From positions 1 to 7,181 of the forward strand of contig JAJDEC010000042.1 of the NCBI GenBank assembly GCA_029259995.1: a stretch of DNA of 7,181 nt, given 5' to 3'. Shown here piece by piece: positions 5,009-7,181 of this stretch. How positions within the stretch are numbered: position 1 is the stretch's first letter; each line of letters begins with the position of its first letter. Source of the DNA: Phycisphaerae bacterium (GTDB taxonomy: Bacteria > Planctomycetota > Phycisphaerae > UBA1845 > UTPLA1). The position numbers and the translations under genes were made by a program. The notes below the pieces were generated by a model. The model ran no database searches. It saw only the letters and a list, made by a program, of their open reading frames with translations, and was not told the DNA's origin.

Positions 5009-6081
5009 GGACGACGCGACTCAACAGATCCATCGAAAAGCGCACACATCTGGCCATGTGGCTGGCAGGCATGTTGTGCTTCCTGATGGCCCCATCCGCG
5101 ATGGCACAGTCGACGGGCCCGAAAAACGATGCGCCGGCGCCCGTACCCGTCTCCATTGAGAAGTCGCAGGGCCCCGTACGCGTCAGCATTTCGCTGGATC
5201 GGGACGCCGTCGCGATGGCCGAATCATTCGACATGCGCGTCCGGATCGAAGCCGAGCGCGACGTGATGGCGGGCATGGCCGACTACAAGGACATCCTGGG
5301 CGCATTCGAAATCGTGAATCGAACATCGGAGACAGCCGACTGCGATGATTTGCACGACTGCCAGGAGATTGTCTTCACGCTTCGTGCCCTCATGCCCGGC
5401 GAGGCGTCGATTCCCTCCCTCCTGTTCGGTTACGCCGACGCCCGACCGAAGATGGACGGCTCCACAGGCACCATCGAGGATCGTTTCGAAACCGAACCGA
5501 TTCCGATGCGCGTTGAGAATTCGCTCGCGGGTATGCGGAATCCGGCAAGCCTGCCGATGCCCTGGTCCTTGAAGCTCCTCCGGTGGGGACTGGGGACGAT
5601 TGCCGTCCTGGCAATCATCGGCCTCGTCGCCCGCTGGTGGGTCAAACGCCCCCGAAACATTCCCTACGCTGCCGTCGTCCCGCAACGATCGCCCTACGAA
5701 TGGGCCATGGATGAATTGAATCGGCTGATTTCCGAGAATCTGATCGGTCGCAACGAACATCAGGAATTCTACTATCGGATCAACGGATTGCTCCGCCAAT
5801 ACATCGAACGCCGATTCGACGTCATGGCCGGCGAGCAGACAAGCGAGGAGTTCATTCGAAGCGTCCAGTCCATGGGCGCGTTGTCGATGGATCAGCGCGA
5901 AACGCTTCGAACCTTTGTGGCCGCGTGTGACCCCGTCAAGTACGCCCGACAGTTGCCGTCGGCCGACGAATCCACATGGGTCCTGAACGCCGCCCGCGAT
6001 TTCATCAACGCAACGCGGCAGGACGCATTCGTCACACAACCTGCCACGACAGGCCAGGCCCGCAGCGAGGTGCCGACATGA
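5005..6081 (+). CDS. BatD/DUF4381-like membrane protein with signal peptide
   Basis: 358 residues. The N-terminus is a signal peptide: basic residues 2-14, a hydrophobic core near 17-30, and a likely cut after AMA (34). Residues 55-170 form a beta-rich extracytoplasmic region opening with VRVSISLDRDAVAMAESFDM, reminiscent of the BatD Ig-like domain. Two cysteines (113 and 119) lie close together in it. A transmembrane helix spans about 193-210, followed by basic WWVKRPR. The cytoplasmic part has a helical segment (232-290) with EFYYRINGLLRQYIERRF and EQTSEEFIRSV, the pattern of DUF4381-type proteins. The gene thus joins a BatD-like external domain to a DUF4381-like internal one. It overlaps DUF58 upstream (ATGA) and the BatA-like gene downstream (ATGA at 6078-6081), so it is translationally coupled. 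Its presumed role is as the envelope scaffold of the MoxR/vWA system. The family assignment is from motif memory, and the N-terminal half is diverged. Confidence 0.8.
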   Translation: MRTTRLNRSIEKRTHLAMWLAGMLCFLMAPSAMAQSTGPKNDAPAPVPVSIEKSQGPVRVSISLDRDAVAMAESFDMRVRIEAERDVMAGMADYKDILGAFEIVNRTSETADCDDLHDCQEIVFTLRALMPGEASIPSLLFGYADARPKMDGSTGTIEDRFETEPIPMRVENSLAGMRNPASLPMPWSLKLLRWGLGTIAVLAIIGLVARWWVKRPRNIPYAAVVPQRSPYEWAMDELNRLISENLIGRNEHQEFYYRINGLLRQYIERRFDVMAGEQTSEEFIRSVQSMGALSMDQRETLRTFVAACDPVKYARQLPSADESTWVLNAARDFINATRQDAFVTQPATTGQARSEVPT

Positions 6082-7172
6082 AACTGCTCGACACCTTCGC
6101 CTATCCCTGGTTGTTGCCGCTCGCCGTCGTATTGATCCCGATCATCTGGTTCGACTGGGTTCGCAAATCACGCCGCGCAACGTTGCGATATTCCATCACC
6201 GACGACTTGCTCGCCGTGTCCCCGCGGGCCTCGTGGGCCGTTCGCGCACGAATACTCCTGCCGACATTCCGCTCACTGGCGATCCTTCTGATCGTCATCG
6301 CGTTGGCGCGGCCCCAGCGTGCGGACGAACTGACGAAGATCACAACAGAAGGCGTCGCCATCGAACTGGTGCTGGATCGATCAACGAGCATGCAACAACG
6401 GGATCTCGCCGACGCAAGCGGACGCGCCTACACGCGACTCGAAGCAGTGAAACACATCGTCCATGACTTCATTCAGGGAGATGGCGACAAACTCCCCGGA
6501 CGCCTCGGCGACCTCGTCGGATTGACCGTGTTTGCCGGCTATCCGGACACAGTCTGCCCCTTGACGCGCGATCATTCGCACCTCGTTCGGGCCCTGGCGG
6601 AAGTCGAAGTCCCGACCGTCCGCGAAGAGGACGGCACGGCCATCGGCGACGCCCTCCTCCTGGGCATCGAGCGCATCCGAAACATCGGCCGACAATCACC
6701 TGAACAACACGACTTCAAGATCAAGAGCCGTGCAATCATCCTCCTGACAGATGGCGAGCAGAATGCGGGGGAGTTCAAACCCATCGAAGCCGCCGAAGCC
6801 GCCAAGGCGCTCGACGTCAAGATCTACGCCATCGGCGCCGCCCCGACGCATCACACGATTGACAGGGGCATGTTCGGAAGCGTTCGCCAGCGCGTCCCCA
6901 TCGACGAAGGCACGCTTCGTCAGATCGCCGACGCCACGGGCGGAAAATACTTTCGCGCCACCAACGCCGAATCCCTTGCCGACATCTACGCGGAAATCGA
7001 CAAACTGGAGCGAAGCGAGATTGATGAACTGCGTTATTACCAATACGAGGAACTGGCGTATCAGCCGATCACGATCGGTACGATCGACTGGCCGCCGCCG
7101 TTGCTTGTGGCCCTGATTCTTCTCGCCACGGAATCCCTGCTCGCGAATACGCGACTTCGGCGCGTGCCCTGA
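6078..7172 (+). CDS. batA: BatA-like vWA domain membrane protein
   Basis: 364 residues from the ATG at 6078, which overlaps the previous stop as ATGA. Transmembrane helices lie near residues 8-25 and 61-77, the second ending in the typical IALARPQ. The vWA domain follows with a full MIDAS: VLDRSTSM (Asp100, Ser102, Ser104), EEDGTAIGDAL (Thr187) and LLTDGEQNAG (Asp225). A third helix near 338-356 (PPPLLVALILLATESLL) closes the protein, the standard BatA topology with the vWA domain between helices 2 and 3. Bat proteins (Bacteroides aerotolerance) cooperate with MoxR ATPases in envelope and oxidative-stress functions. The domain has DRSTSM where many relatives have D-x-SGSM, but all metal-coordinating positions are kept. 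An in-frame ATG at 5976 exists; it would translate the end of the upstream gene in another frame and is rejected. Which of the BatA and BatB paralogues this is cannot be fixed without the next gene. Confidence 0.9.
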   Translation: MKLLDTFAYPWLLPLAVVLIPIIWFDWVRKSRRATLRYSITDDLLAVSPRASWAVRARILLPTFRSLAILLIVIALARPQRADELTKITTEGVAIELVLDRSTSMQQRDLADASGRAYTRLEAVKHIVHDFIQGDGDKLPGRLGDLVGLTVFAGYPDTVCPLTRDHSHLVRALAEVEVPTVREEDGTAIGDALLLGIERIRNIGRQSPEQHDFKIKSRAIILLTDGEQNAGEFKPIEAAEAAKALDVKIYAIGAAPTHHTIDRGMFGSVRQRVPIDEGTLRQIADATGGKYFRATNAESLADIYAEIDKLERSEIDELRYYQYEELAYQPITIGTIDWPPPLLVALILLATESLLANTRLRRVP

Positions 7173-7181
7173 TGAAAAGCA
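7172..7181 (+). CDS. Start of next operon gene (partial; probably a second vWA/BatB-like protein)
   Basis: The TGA of the BatA-like gene shares its last base with an ATG at 7172-7174 (TGATG), followed by AAA AGC before the window ends. The overlap repeats the coupling seen at the two preceding junctions. Only three codons are visible, so identity is inferred purely from operon habit: a second vWA protein, often with TPR repeats, commonly follows. Confidence 0.45.

Noticed and set aside
5976..6077. ATG at 5976 as the start of the BatA-like gene
   Set aside because: The extension overlaps about 100 nt of the upstream gene in another frame. The ATG at 6078 overlaps the stop as ATGA and begins right at the expected N-terminal helix.

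Overview
The window looks like a chromosomal segment from a GC-rich Gram-negative bacterium, most likely a member of the Planctomycetota. That placement is an inference from the gene organisation (MoxR / DUF58 / BatD-DUF4381-like / BatA-like vWA operon) and from the hairpin-rich repeat DNA at 721-1142, which resembles dispersed repeats I associate from memory with planctomycete genomes. No rRNA, tRNA or CRISPR array was seen.

Layout. (1) 2-607, + strand: the C-terminal part of an NhaC-type Na+/H+ antiporter, cut by the window edge. (2) 608-1301: about 700 bases without a credible gene. It holds two groups of perfect short hairpins. One is a heterogeneous array (721-927). The other is two tandem copies, 87 nt apart, of a double-hairpin unit (1006-1142) whose stems are conserved or co-varying while the loops differ. 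(3) 1302-2288, - strand: a membrane-anchored endonuclease/exonuclease/phosphatase (EEP) protein with three N-terminal transmembrane helices, divergent from the operon that follows. (4) 2547-7181, + strand: a MoxR AAA+ ATPase, a DUF58 protein with a complete MIDAS, a secreted/membrane BatD-DUF4381-like protein, a BatA-like vWA membrane protein, and the first codons of a further gene. The junctions from DUF58 onward overlap by ATGA, ATGA and TGATG, so the block is translationally coupled.

The most unusual object is a cassette of about 563 bp (3544-4106) sitting between moxR and the DUF58 gene. It carries one gene for a four-helix-bundle protein of the 23S rRNA intervening-sequence (IVP/S23) family. 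It is bracketed by imperfect 30-nt inverted repeats built from four copies of a GCCGAAA-like heptamer, each arm starting from the outside with GCTGAAA. Joining the flanks without the cassette gives a 15-17 nt moxR-to-DUF58 spacing, which is normal for such an operon. I read it as a mobile or formerly mobile cassette. In RNA the arms could pair and loop the gene out, as arms do around the 23S rRNA intervening sequences that gave the family its name.

How the genes work together: MoxR ATPases typically act with vWA-domain partners as chaperone-like machines. DUF58 is the usual soluble partner, and the BatD-like and BatA-like proteins form the envelope part (aerotolerance/stress/envelope functions in relatives). 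The antiporter and the EEP protein are neighbours with no demonstrated link to this system.
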